64,000 nucleotides of DNA, taken from Methanothermobacter wolfeii. Lineage in GTDB: Archaea > Methanobacteriota > Methanobacteria > Methanobacteriales > Methanothermobacteraceae. How positions within the stretch are numbered: position 1 is the stretch's first letter; every line of letters starts with the position of its first letter. Under the pieces are notes generated by a model. The model did not search any database and had not been told where the DNA came from. It saw only the letters and a program-made list of their open reading frames with translations. A program made the position numbers and the translations under genes. Location of the stretch: assembly GCF_025397995.1 (NCBI RefSeq), contig NZ_CP104550.1, positions 328,001-392,000 on the forward strand. The letters run 5' to 3'. Below, piece by piece: positions 53,695-62,218 of the stretch.

Positions 53695-54681
53695 CATATG
53701 CCATACCCCCGGGCTTCTTGACTTCACCCTTCTTTTATCAATAAATTCCACACTGAAGGGTTCAGCGGCCTTACTGAGACGCTTCATGGGAGTTTCAAAG
53801 TCCCGTGCGAATTCATAGTAATGTATTATCCCGCCATCCTTCACAGCCCTCACGGCATCATCAAGGAACTCGCAGGCCGTCCCGGGGAGGTTCATGATAA
53901 CGTGGTCTGCGAAGGACTCCCTTCCCCTCAGGAACTCCCTGACGTCACCCTCAATGGCAACTATACGGTCCCCTCCGGGGTTGATCTCCGCGTTCTTTCT
54001 GATGTAATGGACCGCGTCAGGGTTTATGTCTACAGCATACACCTTTGAGGCCCTTCCGTGCCTTGTAATGGCAACGGCAAAGGGCCCCGCCCCTGCAAAC
54101 ATGTCAAGGACAACTTCACCATCCCTGACCTGACCCGCCACAATCTCCCTTTCATTGGCCAGCCTGGGACTGAAATAAACCTTCTTGACATCAACAAGGA
54201 TCCTGCTACCGTACTCCCTGTGGACAGTCTCGGATACAGGCTCCCCTGCGATGAGCTCAAGTTCCCTTGTCCTCACAACGCCGCTTACACTCCCCCTCTT
54301 CATGTAAACGGCCCTTCTCCCTGTGAACTCAAGCACGGCCTCCCCGATTCTGAACCTGTAATCCTCAAGTTCATAGGGTATCTCAACGATCACAACATCC
54401 CCTATGATATCAAAGGACCTCCTTATGGATTCAAGGAGTTCAGCTGGAATTTCATCCCTGAGTATGTCAATAAAACTCCTCGGCGACCTTTTACTTTCAT
54501 CAAAGGAATCATCTATGACTGTCACACCATCAATTTCAGGGACATCGGCATCTTCCAGGATGGGTATGTAGACGTGTTCATCATCCCTCCTGATCCTGTA
54601 GTCCCGGTTAATCACCGATGATTCAACAAGAAGCTTTATTATTTCATTGGCCATCTTCTTCGGAACCTTCAATCCCTTCAT
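53659..54681 (-). CDS. trm5: tRNA (guanine37-N1)-methyltransferase Trm5
   Basis: About 340 residues. The D1 domain begins [13 protein letters not shown] and [15 protein letters not shown]2 and D3 form the Rossmann-type methyltransferase with [13 protein letters not shown] (SAM motif I), [17 protein letters not shown] and the catalytic NLPG (in [17 protein letters not shown]). It makes m1G37 in tRNAs and is the first step of wyosine synthesis in archaea. GTG 54729 opens the frame, but ATG 54681 fits the homologue N-terminus. It converges with mtnA. Confidence 0.93.
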   Translation of the reverse strand: MKGLKVPKKMANEIIKLLVESSVINRDYRIRRDDEHVYIPILEDADVPEIDGVTVIDDSFDESKRSPRSFIDILRDEIPAELLESIRRSFDIIGDVVIVEIPYELEDYRFRIGEAVLEFTGRRAVYMKRGSVSGVVRTRELELIAGEPVSETVHREYGSRILVDVKKVYFSPRLANEREIVAGQVRDGEVVLDMFAGAGPFAVAITRHGRASKVYAVDINPDAVHYIRKNAEINPGGDRIVAIEGDVREFLRGRESFADHVIMNLPGTACEFLDDAVRAVKDGGIIHYYEFARDFETPMKRLSKAAEPFSVEFIDKRRVKSRSPGVWHMGIDARIKKTEK

Positions 54682-54729
54682 AATGAGAACTTCCCTCTCG
54701 CTTATTGCCTCTAATTTCGGTATGATCAC

Positions 54730-55079
54730 GGGAAAACCATGGCTTTCTGGCCCCCATGAATCTTCCCGCAGCCCCTTTAACCCCCTGTTTAACTTAAGGG
54801 GGGGCTGATGCTGTCTGTCTGCTGATATTCACCATCTGCAGGAACTGCAGGGGACCTTTTTGGGTTCAGTGTTTTCCCATACTCCCGGTGCTGTAAGTAT
54901 GGAAAGGCTGTAAAATTACCTGAGGTTCAGTGTTCTCCATACCCGCCCGGTTACTGCAAGGATAATATATCAGTACATTTACTATTATAACTGATGTAAA
55001 AATTTTCGGCTCCCCCTTGGAAGGAGATCTGCCGCTGTTTGGGTTAAATTTACTTACACCATCATGAGAGGTCTTATAT
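54730..55079. other. 350-base gap between trm5 and dphB with a duplicated segment
   Basis: I see no protein gene. Two similar segments, GGTTCAGTGTTTTCCCATAC at 54864-54883 and GGTTCAGTGTTCTCCATACC at 54924-54943, continue into CCGGTGCTGTAAG and CCGGTTACTGCAAG, a 60-bp period. An AT-rich region with ATAATATATCAG near 54961-54972 and a poly-purine GGAAGGAG near 55019-55026 precede dphB, whose promoter must be here. Confidence 0.65.
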
Positions 55080-55874
55080 ATGCTCTACATAATTGGACTT
55101 GGACTTTACGATGAAAGGGACATATCGCTGAAGGGACTTGAAGCAGTTAAAGGCTGCCATGAGGTCTACGCAGAATTTTACACTGCAATGCTTCAGGGCT
55201 CCAGCCTCTCGGCGATTGAAAGATTAACAGGGAAGGATGTAAGGGTCCTGAGGAGGGAAGAGGTTGAGGAGGACAGGGTACCCCTTCAGAGGGCTGAGGA
55301 GGTTGATGTAGCCCTCCTTGTCCCCGGGGACCCCCTGATTGCCACAACACACACGGAGATTCTGGTGGATGCCAGGAGGAGGGGTATTGAGACAAGGGTG
55401 ATCCATTCATCATCGATAATCTCAGCAGCACCAGGCCTTGCAGGGCTCCAGGCCTACAAGTTCGGGAGGATAATAACCATACCCTTCACAGAGGATAACT
55501 ACTTCCCCCTCTCCCCCTACCTTAACATCAGGGCTAACCTTGAAAACAGCTCCCATTCCCTTGTCCTCCTGGATATACAGGCCCACAGGGAGAGGTACAT
55601 GACTGCAAATGAGGGCCTCAGTTATCTGATGAAGGCATCAGGGGAACTGGATGATGACACCATCGGGGGGGACACCCTTGCAGTTGTAATTGCAAGGGCT
55701 GGTTCAGAGGAACCTCTTGTGAGGGCTGACCGTATAATGGACCTCATTGATGAGGACTTAGGGGATCCTCTCCACTGCCTTGTTATCCCGGCGGGACTTC
55801 ACTTCGTGGAGGCAGAGTACCTGGTGGAGGTTGCGGGAGCCCCCGAGGATCTTGTTAAGGGGATGATACTTTAA
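55080..55874 (+). CDS. dphB: Diphthine synthase (Dph5)
   Basis: A 264-residue tetrapyrrole-methylase-fold enzyme that trimethylates the modified histidine of elongation factor 2 on the way to diphthamide. Segments include MLYIIGLGLYDERDISLKGLEAVKGCHEVYAEFYTA, LLVPGDPLIATTHTEIL, IHSSSIISAAPGLAGLQAYKFGRIITIPF and YLVEVAGAPED. ATG 55080 lies behind AGAGGTC with short spacing. It is a monocistronic-looking unit. Confidence 0.95.
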   Translation: MLYIIGLGLYDERDISLKGLEAVKGCHEVYAEFYTAMLQGSSLSAIERLTGKDVRVLRREEVEEDRVPLQRAEEVDVALLVPGDPLIATTHTEILVDARRRGIETRVIHSSSIISAAPGLAGLQAYKFGRIITIPFTEDNYFPLSPYLNIRANLENSSHSLVLLDIQAHRERYMTANEGLSYLMKASGELDDDTIGGDTLAVVIARAGSEEPLVRADRIMDLIDEDLGDPLHCLVIPAGLHFVEAEYLVEVAGAPEDLVKGMIL

Positions 55875-55898
55875 ACACCAGCGAACCCCTTATTTCAA

Positions 55899-56096
55899 TT
55901 ATTTGATGATGTAGTCGCATTTTTCAACATTCTGGAGGGGTATGATCATCTCCCTTTTTCCGAATTCTCTCTCTTTAAAACTAACCTTTATGAAGCATTT
56001 ATCCTTATCAACCATTATGGCCTCCACCCCGAATTCACCCCTCCTGAAGTGATGAACCGTTCCATTTGTCATGGTGAGCTCCATCTTATCAATCAT
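55899..56096 (-). CDS. Hypothetical small protein
   Basis: A 65-residue protein (MIDKMELTMTNGTVHHFRRGEFGVEAIMVDKDKCFIKVSFKERE...), probably a small beta-barrel or SH3-like fold; no family recognised. GTG 56108 is in frame, while ATG 56096 follows GGTG. It diverges from the methyltransferase over about 100 bases and converges with dphB. Confidence 0.65.
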   Translation of the reverse strand: MIDKMELTMTNGTVHHFRRGEFGVEAIMVDKDKCFIKVSFKEREFGKREMIIPLQNVEKCDYIIK

Positions 56097-56199
56097 AAAA
56101 AACACCACAGTATTATATCTCTCTCCCTCCCTATATATCCTTCAGGGGATTCACAGGGAGTCCCATGATACAGGGTATAAACTTAGGGGAGGTGAAGTA

Positions 56200-56760
56200 A
56201 TGGGCCATGTCCATGCAGGAAAATCAACAAGGGACCTTATTGATGCAGAGGATCTTATGAAGCTCCTGCCACTTGGAAGTGGAGACACCTTCCTTGATGC
56301 TGGCTGTGGAGATGGATTCATTTCAATTGAGGCATCAGGGGTGGTTGGTGACGGAGGGATGGTCATTGCAGTTGACATCTACCCTGAATCAGTTGAGAAA
56401 CTTAAGGCCAGGATAGGGGACAGGACGAATATAACACCTCTAGTTGCTGATATAACCCGGAAAATGCCCATTGATGATTCAACGGTTGACCTCTACTTCA
56501 TGGCAAATGTCTTCCATGGTACGGTGGCCAATGATGAGGTCGAACCCCTCATGGCTGAGATAAGGAGGCTCCTCAGGGGGGATGGTAAACTTGCAATCGT
56601 TGACTTCAAGAGGATACCCGATACTCCAGGACCCCCTATGGATATAAGGCTATCTGAGGACCGGGTCAGGGAGATACTTGAGGAGCATGGATTCAATGTA
56701 CGTGATGTCCTTGATGCGGGCCCCTACCATTACATGATCATTGCATCGCCTGTTCCCTGA
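56200..56760 (+). CDS. Class I SAM-dependent methyltransferase
   Basis: A 186-residue methyltransferase with motif I FLDAGCGDGFISIEASG near residues 32-48, the acidic end of strand 2 in VIAVDIYPESVEKLKARIG, and motif IV VDLYFMANVFHGT. The small size and KLAIVDFKRIPDTPGPPM are typical of UbiE/Coq5-like or arsenite-type enzymes, but the substrate is unknown. The ATG at 56200 follows GGGGAGGTGAAG; the frame is open far upstream without a start signal. Confidence 0.87.
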   Translation: MGHVHAGKSTRDLIDAEDLMKLLPLGSGDTFLDAGCGDGFISIEASGVVGDGGMVIAVDIYPESVEKLKARIGDRTNITPLVADITRKMPIDDSTVDLYFMANVFHGTVANDEVEPLMAEIRRLLRGDGKLAIVDFKRIPDTPGPPMDIRLSEDRVREILEEHGFNVRDVLDAGPYHYMIIASPVP

Positions 56761-56832
56761 GGATGATCTCAGTAGAGCCGGGTGTATTTTTTCGGACGGT
56801 GGGTGGGGCCTCAGGGATTTTTTCAGGATAAT

Positions 56833-57570
56833 TCAGTAGAGCTGGGTGTATTTCTGGAGAAAATCCTGTTTTTCATGGTCAAGTATCCTGAGGGCTGACA
56901 TGTTCACAGGGGATGATGCGGCGCGCTCCTCAACAAGGTTCCTCAGGGTCCCCTTCTTTATACGTTCACGGACCTCTCTAATGACAAGGTTAAGGGTCCT
57001 CCTGTTCTCCTCCACAAGTTCTTCAGCGCCCATTTCATATAAACGGTACTCATTGAGGGGGTAGGTATGTGTCTCTGTAAGGAACACGTTTAACCTTCCG
57101 TAGAACTCTGCCAGGGCATCGGAGAATATATCCATCCCCATGTAGGCAAGGAGGGGAATGAATGCAGGGTGTGAAAATGTTGAACAGAGGAGTGTGTCGG
57201 GTTTAAGGGCCTCACGGAGTGATGTGACAGTTTCAACGAGGTCCCTGGGCCTCTGCAGAAGTTCATCCATGTTTGCCACTATGAGTCTCCTGAAATCAAG
57301 ATCTTCAAGTTCAAGGGCACATTTTACCCTGAGGTCCCTGTACATTGAGCCATGGATGAATGCATATTCTGCATCTGAGCCTGAAGCCATCCTCAGGGTT
57401 TCGGCAACACCCCATTCTGCAAGCTCCCGGGGGATGCTGTAGGGGAGTGTCTCATATTCTGCAATTTCCATCTCTTCATGTTTAAGGAGGAGGGGTGTCT
57501 CCGCACCTCCGACCATCCCGTACCTTGCAGGTCCATCATGGATTTTTATCTGGTAGTCATCAACCTTCAT
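56833..57570 (-). CDS. TGT/ArcS-like protein (archaeosine synthase N-terminal-like)
   Basis: A 245-residue protein whose start (QIKIHDGPARYGMVGGAETPLLL) and TIM-barrel-like segments (LLCSTFSHPAFIPLLAYMGMDIFSDALAEFYG) recall tRNA-guanine transglycosylase and the archaeosine synthase ArcS. It lacks the full catalytic set of a transglycosylase and the C-terminal PUA domain. It may be a partial or regulatory paralogue; a role in archaeosine formation is a guess. It diverges from hdrC across the palindrome at 57620. Confidence 0.6.
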   Translation of the reverse strand: MKVDDYQIKIHDGPARYGMVGGAETPLLLKHEEMEIAEYETLPYSIPRELAEWGVAETLRMASGSDAEYAFIHGSMYRDLRVKCALELEDLDFRRLIVANMDELLQRPRDLVETVTSLREALKPDTLLCSTFSHPAFIPLLAYMGMDIFSDALAEFYGRLNVFLTETHTYPLNEYRLYEMGAEELVEENRRTLNLVIREVRERIKKGTLRNLVEERAASSPVNMSALRILDHEKQDFLQKYTQLY

Positions 57571-57619
57571 CTTAACACCGTCTGCTGATTAGGTTAGTCT
57601 GCGGAATTACTAACCATTT

Positions 57620-57640
57620 GTGTCACCTAAAAGGTTACAC
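57620..57640. promoter_or_regulatory. 21-bp palindromic operator candidate upstream of hdrCB
   Basis: GTGTCACCTAAAAGGTTACA plus C is an inverted repeat GTGT-n-ACCT-AAA-AGGT-n-ACAC, with eight matched positions per arm. It lies about 20 bases upstream of the hdrC TATA box and within 50 bases of the divergent TGT-like gene start, a typical place for an archaeal activator or repressor controlling either direction. I know no regulator with this site. Confidence 0.6.
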
Positions 57641-57658
57641 TTTGGCAATTTTTAGGAA

Positions 57659-57670
57659 TCTTTATATATC
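57659..57670 (+). promoter_or_regulatory. hdrC TATA box
   Basis: TCTTTATATATC is a strong TATA box, about 70 bases before the ATG at 57741, predicting a transcript start near 57695 and a leader of about 45 bases with GGGTGAGAAACA before the start. Confidence 0.7.
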
Positions 57671-57740
57671 CATAAGGGTCACAGTCTAATAAGAAAAATC
57701 TGAGGTTTAACAAACCAGCGATCTTTCAGGGTGAGAAACA

Positions 57741-58724
57741 ATGTCAGTTCTAAAGCGCCTAAAAGAAATCCTGATGGGTGAAAAGAAGGAAGAGGACAGT
57801 GAAGCAGAGAAGACTGAGACTACAACCGAACCAGCTGAGAAAAGTGAAAAACCTCAACCTGAAAAAACTTCAGAAAAACCTCCGGAACCTGCAGAACCCG
57901 TAGATGACGCAGTCGATGTTCCTGGTGTTCAGGAACCTTCAGGGGCTGCTGATGTTCAGGAACCAGAGGTGGCTGCTGAGCCTTCAGGGGCTGCTGATGT
58001 TCATGAATCAGAGGAGTCTGCAGGTGAGGATGTTAAGTCTGAAGAAACTGAAGGAACCTTCGATGAAACCGAGGAGATTGTTGAGGACGAACCCTCTTCT
58101 GAAGATGAATCAGAAACTTCTGAGGATGAATCAGAGGAAGAGGATAAAGGTGAAAGGAGTGGTATAATGACCCTACTAGAGCGAGAAGAAAACATAATCA
58201 GAAAGGGTAATATTGACAAGGAATTCTCTGAAAAAATAAAGGAAGCCGGTGGAGACAGCCTTGAATACTGTTTCCAGTGCGGTACCTGCACAGGATCCTG
58301 CCCATCCGGAAGGAGAACACCCTACAGGGTGCGTCAGATAATAAGAAAGGCAAACGTGGGATTAAAGGATGAAATAATAGCAGACCCAACACTCTGGATG
58401 TGCACAACCTGCTACTCCTGCCAGGAAAGATGTCCCCGTAAGGTTAAAATCGTGGACGTCGTGAAACTTGCAAGGAACGAGGCAGCTAAGGCAGGATTCA
58501 TGGCACCGGCCCACAAGGCAGTCGGATCCTTCGTTATAAAAACAGGTCACGGCGTGCCAATAAACGATGCCACAATGGAATTAAGGAAGGCTGTTGGTCT
58601 TGGAGAACTACCACCAACAACACATCAGTTCCCTGAAGCCCTCGAAGAGGTCCAGAAGATCATCAAGGCAACAGGCTTTGACCAGTTAATAGGATACAAC
58701 TGGGAAACAGGTGAACTTGAATAA
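57741..58724 (+). CDS. hdrC: Heterodisulfide reductase subunit C with acidic N-terminal extension
   Basis: The C-terminal 185 residues (from ATG 58167) are HdrC: C-F-Q-C-G-T-C-T-G-S-C-P and C-T-T-C-Y-S-C-Q-E-R-C-P bind two [4Fe-4S] clusters that pass electrons to HdrB, where CoM-S-S-CoB is reduced. In front lies an in-frame 142-residue acidic, disordered segment beginning MSVLKRLKEILMGEKKEEDS, with an internal repeat EPSGAADVQEPE/EPSGAADVHESE. Both starts have ribosome binding sites (GGTGAGA; AAGGAGTGG), so a long and a short HdrC may be made. Known Methanothermobacter HdrC is about 185 residues. hdrB follows by 12 bases. Confidence 0.88.
   Translation: MSVLKRLKEILMGEKKEEDSEAEKTETTTEPAEKSEKPQPEKTSEKPPEPAEPVDDAVDVPGVQEPSGAADVQEPEVAAEPSGAADVHESEESAGEDVKSEETEGTFDETEEIVEDEPSSEDESETSEDESEEEDKGERSGIMTLLEREENIIRKGNIDKEFSEKIKEAGGDSLEYCFQCGTCTGSCPSGRRTPYRVRQIIRKANVGLKDEIIADPTLWMCTTCYSCQERCPRKVKIVDVVKLARNEAAKAGFMAPAHKAVGSFVIKTGHGVPINDATMELRKAVGLGELPPTTHQFPEALEEVQKIIKATGFDQLIGYNWETGELE
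58153..58169 (+). promoter_or_regulatory. Internal ribosome binding site and start for short HdrC
   Basis: AAAGGAGTGG at 58153-58162 ends four bases before ATG 58167. This is as good as the upstream site, and starts the conserved HdrC core MTLLEREENI. Confidence 0.7.
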
Positions 58725-58736
58725 GGAGGCATTGAA

Positions 58737-59645
58737 ATGGAAATCGCATACTTTTTAGGATGTATCATGAACAACAGGTACCCTGGAATTGAAAAGGCAA
58801 CAAGGGTGCTGTTTGAAAAACTCGGAATAGAACTCAAGGACATGGAAGGAGCATCCTGCTGCCCGGCACCCGGTGTATTCGGGTCATTCGACAAGACCAC
58901 ATGGGCTGCAATAGCAGCAAGGAACATAACAATCGCCGAAGACATGGGCATGGACATCATGACAGAATGTAACGGATGCTTCGGTTCACTCTTCGAAACA
59001 AACCACCTCCTCAAAGAAGACGAGGAAATGAAGGCAAAGATCAACGAGATCCTCAAAGAAGCAGGAAGGGAATACAAGGGCGAAGTCAACGTAAGACACC
59101 TTGCAGAAGTCCTCTACAACGATGTGGGCCTTGACAAACTCGCAGAGATAGTTGAAAAACCACTCAACCTTAACGTGGCAGTGCACTACGGATGCCACTT
59201 CCTCAAACCAAGCGACGAAATAAACATAGACAACCCTGAAAGACCAACAATCCTCGATGAAATCGTCGAGGTTACCGGCGCAAAATCCGTTGACTACAAA
59301 GACAAGATGATGTGCTGCGGTGCCGGTGGTGGAGTAAGATCAAGGGACCTTGACGTTGCCCTTGACTTCACAAGGGAAAAACTCACCAACATGAAGGAAG
59401 CAGGTGTCGACGCCATAGTGAACGTCTGCCCATTCTGCCACCTACAGTTTGACGTTGGACAGATGGAAATCAAGGACAAATTCGGCGAAGAATTCGACAT
59501 CCCCGTGCTTCACCTGGCACAGCTCCTTGGACTTGCAATGGGTCTTCCGAAGGAGGACCTTGTGGTTGACGCACACCAGGTATGTGTAGACGAGTGCCTT
59601 GAAAAACTAGAGGAACTCGACCGCCTTGCACCTGGAAGCGGATAA
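58737..59645 (+). CDS. hdrB: Heterodisulfide reductase subunit B
   Basis: A 302-residue catalytic subunit with two CCG-type motifs binding the non-cubane [4Fe-4S] clusters that cleave CoM-S-S-Co[11 protein letters not shown] with CNGCFGSLF near residues 40-90, and [13 protein letters not shown] with CPFCHLQFD near 190-240. The gene uses more A/C-ending codons (AAC, GAC, AAA) than its neighbours, as expected for a highly expressed enzyme. ATG 58737 lies behind AAGGAGG. It is the second gene of the operon with hdrC. Confidence 0.97.
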   Translation: MEIAYFLGCIMNNRYPGIEKATRVLFEKLGIELKDMEGASCCPAPGVFGSFDKTTWAAIAARNITIAEDMGMDIMTECNGCFGSLFETNHLLKEDEEMKAKINEILKEAGREYKGEVNVRHLAEVLYNDVGLDKLAEIVEKPLNLNVAVHYGCHFLKPSDEINIDNPERPTILDEIVEVTGAKSVDYKDKMMCCGAGGGVRSRDLDVALDFTREKLTNMKEAGVDAIVNVCPFCHLQFDVGQMEIKDKFGEEFDIPVLHLAQLLGLAMGLPKEDLVVDAHQVCVDECLEKLEELDRLAPGSG

Positions 59646-59708
59646 ACCAGTTTATTCATTTTTAGAGGGAGCACCATCTCCCGTAAATAAATTTTTTGAG
59701 GTGTTTTT

Positions 59709-59975
59709 TTGTTTATAGCTACCTTAAAGGGAATATTCACCCTGAAGGATCTTCCTGAAGAATTCCGCCCGTTTGTGGACTATAAGGCAGGCCTTGAAAA
59801 AAAGAAGTTATCAGATGACGATGAGATAGCCATAATATCCATAAAGGGCACCCAGAGTAATCATGTACTCTTCTTGGACTCATACAGCAGCGTAGATGAA
59901 ATTCGCCGGGAACTTGAAGAAGCAGGTGCTAAGATAAACCACACAACCCTAAAAATTCTGGAAGGACACCTATGA
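59709..59975 (+). CDS. DUF749 family small protein
   Basis: An 88-residue alpha/beta protein of the DUF749 family known from methanogens; a structure of a Methanothermobacter member has been described as calcium-binding, from memory. TTG 59709 follows GAGGTG with short spacing. It lies 63 bases after hdrB and overlaps the DUF2096 gene by four bases. Function unknown. Confidence 0.85.
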   Translation: MFIATLKGIFTLKDLPEEFRPFVDYKAGLEKKKLSDDDEIAIISIKGTQSNHVLFLDSYSSVDEIRRELEEAGAKINHTTLKILEGHL

Positions 59976-60496
59976 CACTCCCTGTTGAACAGACATGGTT
60001 TGTGCTTGTTGAACTTTTAACTGACCTGAGAAAGAGGGACGTGGAAGTCCCGGTATCTGTAACAGAGGACATAAGACTTGTCAGGACATCAATAAACTTT
60101 TACAAGACAGACACAGAAAACCCTGAAATGATTAAGGAGCTTAAAAGGATAAATGACATGCTGAACTCAATTCAAGAAGAGCTCCTTGACCTTGCCGAGA
60201 ACCTTGATCCTGACTATCCAGGGGAATGGATTGAAAAATTGAAGAGAGCCGCGCGCGGAGAGGAAGTCCATAAACCACCCGAAACAAAATCCAGGTTCAT
60301 TGTGGGTGCTCCACCAGGATTTGCAGCAGCAAGGGTACATCTTAAGGAACCCCTTGCAGAAGACAGGGTTCAGGACATCGCCGAAACCCACAGCCTGATA
60401 ATAGAATTTGAAGAAGATGACCTCATAGCTGTTTACGGCGATTCAGAGGATATAAAGAAGGGTTTGAAAGAGATAGGCTCCTTTTTCAGGGAATAA
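59972..60496 (+). CDS. DUF2096 family protein
   Basis: A 174-residue protein of the DUF2096 family. The N-terminal 100 residues are helical (EQTWFVLVELLTDLRKRDVEVPVSV, MIKELKRINDMLNSIQEELLDLAENLD) and the C-terminal part is alpha/beta (FIVGAPPGFAAARVHLKEP, HSLIIEFEEDDLIAVYGD). Its ATG overlaps the DUF749 stop (ATGA), so the two are translated together. Methanogen-restricted, role unknown. Confidence 0.83.
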   Translation: MTLPVEQTWFVLVELLTDLRKRDVEVPVSVTEDIRLVRTSINFYKTDTENPEMIKELKRINDMLNSIQEELLDLAENLDPDYPGEWIEKLKRAARGEEVHKPPETKSRFIVGAPPGFAAARVHLKEPLAEDRVQDIAETHSLIIEFEEDDLIAVYGDSEDIKKGLKEIGSFFRE

Positions 60497-60511
60497 AAGG
60501 AGGGAATTCAA

Positions 60512-61180
60512 ATGAAAATCCTTGCTGTTAGTGATCTCCATGGCTCAGGAATCCCGGAACTCCACAGGTACCTCAGAAACAACAGGGTGGACCTGATAGT
60601 CGTTGCAGGGGACATAACAAACTTCGGGCCTTCCGAACTTGTTGAGGAACTGCTTAATGACCTGGCATCCCACAATATACCGGTTCTGGCAGTGCCAGGG
60701 AACTGTGATCCCCACGGCACCCTGGAGAAGATAGAAAATTCAAAGGCCCTTAACCTCCATGCAAGGGCTCTTAACATAAAGAACATGAGGATCTGCGGTC
60801 TCGGGGGATCCAATCCCACACCATTCAACACACCCTTTGAATTCAGTGAGGATGAGATCCAGAGGGAGCTGGATAACCTCCTGCCCGGCATGAATGATGA
60901 GATCTCCATACTTGTAACCCATGCACCACCCCACGCCACGGAAGTTGACAGGATACCATCAGGCGATAACGTGGGAAGCACCGCTGTACGGAATATAATA
61001 GAAAAACATGAGCCATGTGTCAATATCTGCGGACATATACATGAATCTCCAGGGGTGGACAGAATTGGGAGGACGGTCATCGTAAACCCGGGACAGCTCT
61101 CAGATGGAAGAGCAGCCCTTATTGAAATTTCAGAAGACGGCTCTGTGACGGCCGAAATCCTGGACCTTAAGTCCAGTTAA
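60512..61180 (+). CDS. Metallophosphoesterase
   Basis: A 222-residue calcineurin-like phosphoesterase. Dimetal motifs in order: VSDLHGSG (D7, H9), VVAGDITNFGP (D), VPGNCDPHG (N, D), VTHAPPHAT (H) and ICGHIHESPGVDRIG (GHxH). Substrate unknown; YfcE-type 2',3'-cyclic or phosphodiester compounds are typical. ATG 60512 follows AAGGAGGG. Its final codons and stop are duplicated 62 bases downstream. Confidence 0.88.
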   Translation: MKILAVSDLHGSGIPELHRYLRNNRVDLIVVAGDITNFGPSELVEELLNDLASHNIPVLAVPGNCDPHGTLEKIENSKALNLHARALNIKNMRICGLGGSNPTPFNTPFEFSEDEIQRELDNLLPGMNDEISILVTHAPPHATEVDRIPSGDNVGSTAVRNIIEKHEPCVNICGHIHESPGVDRIGRTVIVNPGQLSDGRAALIEISEDGSVTAEILDLKSS

Positions 61181-61250
61181 ATGTATAGAACCATGGCAGG
61201 GGTTGAAGGTCCCTCTAAAGATGCAACCTTAAGTCCAGTTAAATATATAA
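61164..61250 (+). repeat. Duplicated end of the phosphoesterase gene, second copy carrying a TATA box
   Basis: ACCTTAAGTCCAGTTAAAT at 61164-61182 contains the last codons and stop. It recurs at 61226-61244 and runs into ATATAAAAC, which looks like the promoter of the 2PGK gene. The period is 62 bp. Confidence 0.8.
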
Positions 61251-61297
61251 AACTCTGATTTCAGATTATTACCGGACTCTTTTTGAGGTGAGTAAAA

Positions 61298-62218
61298 ATG
61301 ATAATGGTTCAGGGAGAGGTAAGCGGAAAAAAATACACAGAACCCTTCTCAAAGGGTGTGCTGGCACGTTCACTGACCAGAGCAGAAATGGATCCCAACA
61401 AGGCATACACCTTCGCTTCAATGATAGAGGCTCACCTTAAAAAGAAGAAGGTCGATCTTATCACAATAGATGAACTCGTTGAGGTTGTATCAAGGCACCT
61501 CAAGGAGGAGGACCCTGAGGTCGCAGAGAAATACATGCTCTGGAGACGGATAAGACAGTGCAAGGAGCCCCTCATAATACTTATAGGCGGTGCTTCAGGT
61601 GTTGGAACATCATCCATCGCCTTTGAGGTGGCAAACCGTCTTGGCATAAGGAACATGACAAGTACCGACATGATAAGGGAGGTTATGCGTAAGATAGTCT
61701 CAAGGGAACTTCTCCCATCAATCTATGAATCCAGCTACACGGCATACCAGTCCCTGCGCATACCCCCACCACCCGAACTGGACGAGGTGCTCATAGGCTT
61801 CAGGGACCATGTTGACAGTGTAAGTATAGGTGTTGAGGCTGTAATTGAGAGGGCCCTTACAGAGGGCATAAGCATAGTTATTGAAGGAGTCCACATAGTG
61901 CCCGGTTTCATAAGGGAGGATCTTGTTAACAAGGAAAACGTTGCAATGTTTGTCCTGACAGTTTCGGATGAGAACATACATAAGGGCAGATTCTATTCCC
62001 GCTGCAGGCAGATGTGGGCCAGGAGGCCCTTGAAGAGGTATATAAGTTACTTCTGGGCCATTAGAAGAATCCACAGATACATTGAGAGTCAGGCAAAGAA
62101 ACACAATGTGCCTGTCATCGAAAACATAGATGTTGTTACGACGATTGATTCGATCATAAAATCACTCACAAAAACCAGTGTTAAAGGAGGCAGAGAGGTT
62201 GCTGAAGAAACTGAATGA
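61298..62218 (+). CDS. 2-phosphoglycerate kinase (cyclic 2,3-diphosphoglycerate pathway)
   Basis: A 306-residue kinase. The N-terminal 90 residues are an ATP-cone-like domain ([31 protein letters not shown]), and the kinase core has the P-loop [11 protein letters not shown] near residues 100-110, [38 protein letters not shown] and [15 protein letters not shown]. It makes 2,3-diphosphoglycerate, the precursor of the thermoprotective cyclic form. The canonical Walker A lysine is Thr here (GVGTS), which may be a family trait; the paralogue at 19712 keeps Lys. ATG 61298 follows GAGGTGAG. Confidence 0.88.
   Translation: MIMVQGEVSGKKYTEPFSKGVLARSLTRAEMDPNKAYTFASMIEAHLKKKKVDLITIDELVEVVSRHLKEEDPEVAEKYMLWRRIRQCKEPLIILIGGASGVGTSSIAFEVANRLGIRNMTSTDMIREVMRKIVSRELLPSIYESSYTAYQSLRIPPPPELDEVLIGFRDHVDSVSIGVEAVIERALTEGISIVIEGVHIVPGFIREDLVNKENVAMFVLTVSDENIHKGRFYSRCRQMWARRPLKRYISYFWAIRRIHRYIESQAKKHNVPVIENIDVVTTIDSIIKSLTKTSVKGGREVAEETE

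Noticed and set aside
57904..58291. Other frames overlapping the acidic hdrC extension
   Set aside because: They are shadows caused by low-complexity codons; the hdrC frame is continuous with ribosome binding sites.
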